A stretch of 64,000 bases of DNA, from positions 525,650 through 589,649 of the forward strand of contig CAUJGJ010000287.1 in NCBI GenBank assembly GCA_963170055.1. Direction: 5' to 3'. The DNA is from Halisarca cf. caerulea (taxonomy: Eukaryota > Porifera > Demospongiae > Chondrillida > Halisarcidae). Of this stretch, positions 63,908 to 64,000 are shown piece by piece (the first letter of the stretch is position 1; each line of letters opens with the position of its first letter). Under the pieces are notes generated by a model. It searched no databases. It was given only the letters and a program-made list of their open reading frames with translations, and was not told the DNA's origin. Made by a program: the position numbers and the translations under genes.

Positions 63908-64000
63908 AATGAAAGTTACTTTCTTCACATTTTAAGAAATTTGCAACTTTGGCAATTTTATTCTTATGATAAAATTAAAATTACCAGCGTTAACATTCTT
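63908..64000. repeat. Partial last monomer, cut by the window edge
   Basis: Positions 1-93 of monomer 477. It follows the consensus to 'gttaacatt' and ends 'ctt' where others read 'tt' plus c, t or g. The c at monomer position 91 could be a simple substitution or the first sign of sequence outside the array; three bases are too few to tell. Confidence 0.85.

Larger units (their letters stand above)
1..64000. repeat. 134-bp AT-rich satellite DNA array, 477 complete monomers plus one partial
   Basis: The same 134-bp unit repeats in one orientation across the entire window without any insertion of other sequence. Phase is exact (starts at 134n+1) up to 44355, shifts by 2 bp near 44450, and drifts by a net further 9 bp after 59361. 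Each monomer has about 34 G or C in 134 bases. Neighbouring monomers usually differ at only a few recurring positions (13, 16, 61, 66-76, 80, 93, 113, 131, 134), while long stretches such as 31-55 and 94-112 are almost invariant. Arrays of this kind are typical of eukaryotic centromeric, pericentromeric or subtelomeric heterochromatin; which of these applies cannot be read from the window. The array continues past the left edge and at least reaches the right edge, so its true size is larger. All three frames on both strands are closed in the monomer, so it is non-coding. Confidence 0.99.

Noticed and set aside
1..64000. CRISPR array
   Set aside because: The regular repeat has no unique spacers; whole monomers are near-identical from end to end and the unit is 134 bp.
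1..64000. Protein-coding tandem-repeat gene
   Set aside because: 134 is not a multiple of three, and every frame on both strands meets stops within about 48 codons.
1..64000. Transposable element, rDNA or telomere repeat inside the array
   Set aside because: Phase checks show no insertion of foreign sequence; all length changes are 1-6 bp.
63990..64000. Right boundary of the array at 'aacattctt'
   Set aside because: Only one base departs from the consensus before the window ends, which is as likely a substitution.
1..64000. Bacterial or phage genomic region
   Set aside because: No genes, no coding capacity, and a 64-kb pure tandem array with higher-order structure is characteristic of eukaryotic satellite DNA.

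Overview
The whole 64 kb is one uninterrupted satellite DNA array. A 134-bp monomer, about 25% G+C, repeats head to tail in one orientation from base 1 to base 64000. I count 477 complete monomers plus a final partial one of 93 bases. There is no gene, RNA gene, transposable element, telomere repeat, CRISPR array or unique sequence anywhere in it. This points to a eukaryotic nuclear genome with a large, AT-rich heterochromatic block, centromeric, pericentromeric or subtelomeric. I do not recognise the monomer and cannot name the species.

Notation used throughout: monomer position 1 is the first a of 'aatgaaag', and monomers are numbered n = 0, 1, 2 and so on. Monomer n starts at 134n+1 for n = 0-331. 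After a 2-bp deletion near 44450 it starts at 134n-1 for n = 332-443. From 59361 starts drift: 59494, 59628, 59755, 59890, 60023, 60156, 60290, 60424, 60558, 60687, 60821, 60955, 61089, 61223, 61357, 61491, 61626, 61760, 61895, 62031, 62166, 62301, 62435, 62569, 62703, 62837, 62970, 63104, 63238, 63373, 63507, 63641, 63775 and 63908. A four-letter code gives the bases at monomer positions 16, 61, 80 and 93 (for example CGGC). Other markers: A13 ('ttacattc'), T113 ('agttttttaag'), G134 ('attgaatg'), T131 ('gctttaaatg'), FL ('aaatttaatttacc' at about 65-78), AATCAT ('catcat'-like change at 66-68), T76 ('aaatttcc'), AAGG (G30, 'taaggaatt'), G85 ('gttgacat').

The markers divide the array into local domains built from nested higher-order repeats (HORs), all exact multiples of 134 bp. 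From left to right: a mixed domain with a trimer/8-mer pattern (1-6298); a tandem 18-monomer duplication (6299-11122); a domain of 6-, 7-, 8- and 13-monomer HORs with AATCAT, T76 and AAGG (11525-20234); nested 10-mer and 5-mer duplications (21575-24924); a 10-mer HOR (29079-31758); a domain with FL, A13 and T113, containing 7-mers and a block repeated at a 41-monomer offset (33099-46094); a 20-mer-spaced repeat (47033-51722); and a right-hand domain with T131, a recombinant FL type and a 7-mer HOR (55743-60820). The last 4.6 kb carries nearly all the indels in the window.

The sequence therefore records repeated unequal crossover and local amplification. Chimeric monomers with visible switch points are preserved at 12731 and 13937. 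I see no sign of a protein-coding or enzymatic system. What is worth following is the recombination history, the sharply clustered variable positions inside an otherwise almost invariant monomer, and a 13-bp palindrome broken by recurring polymorphisms.
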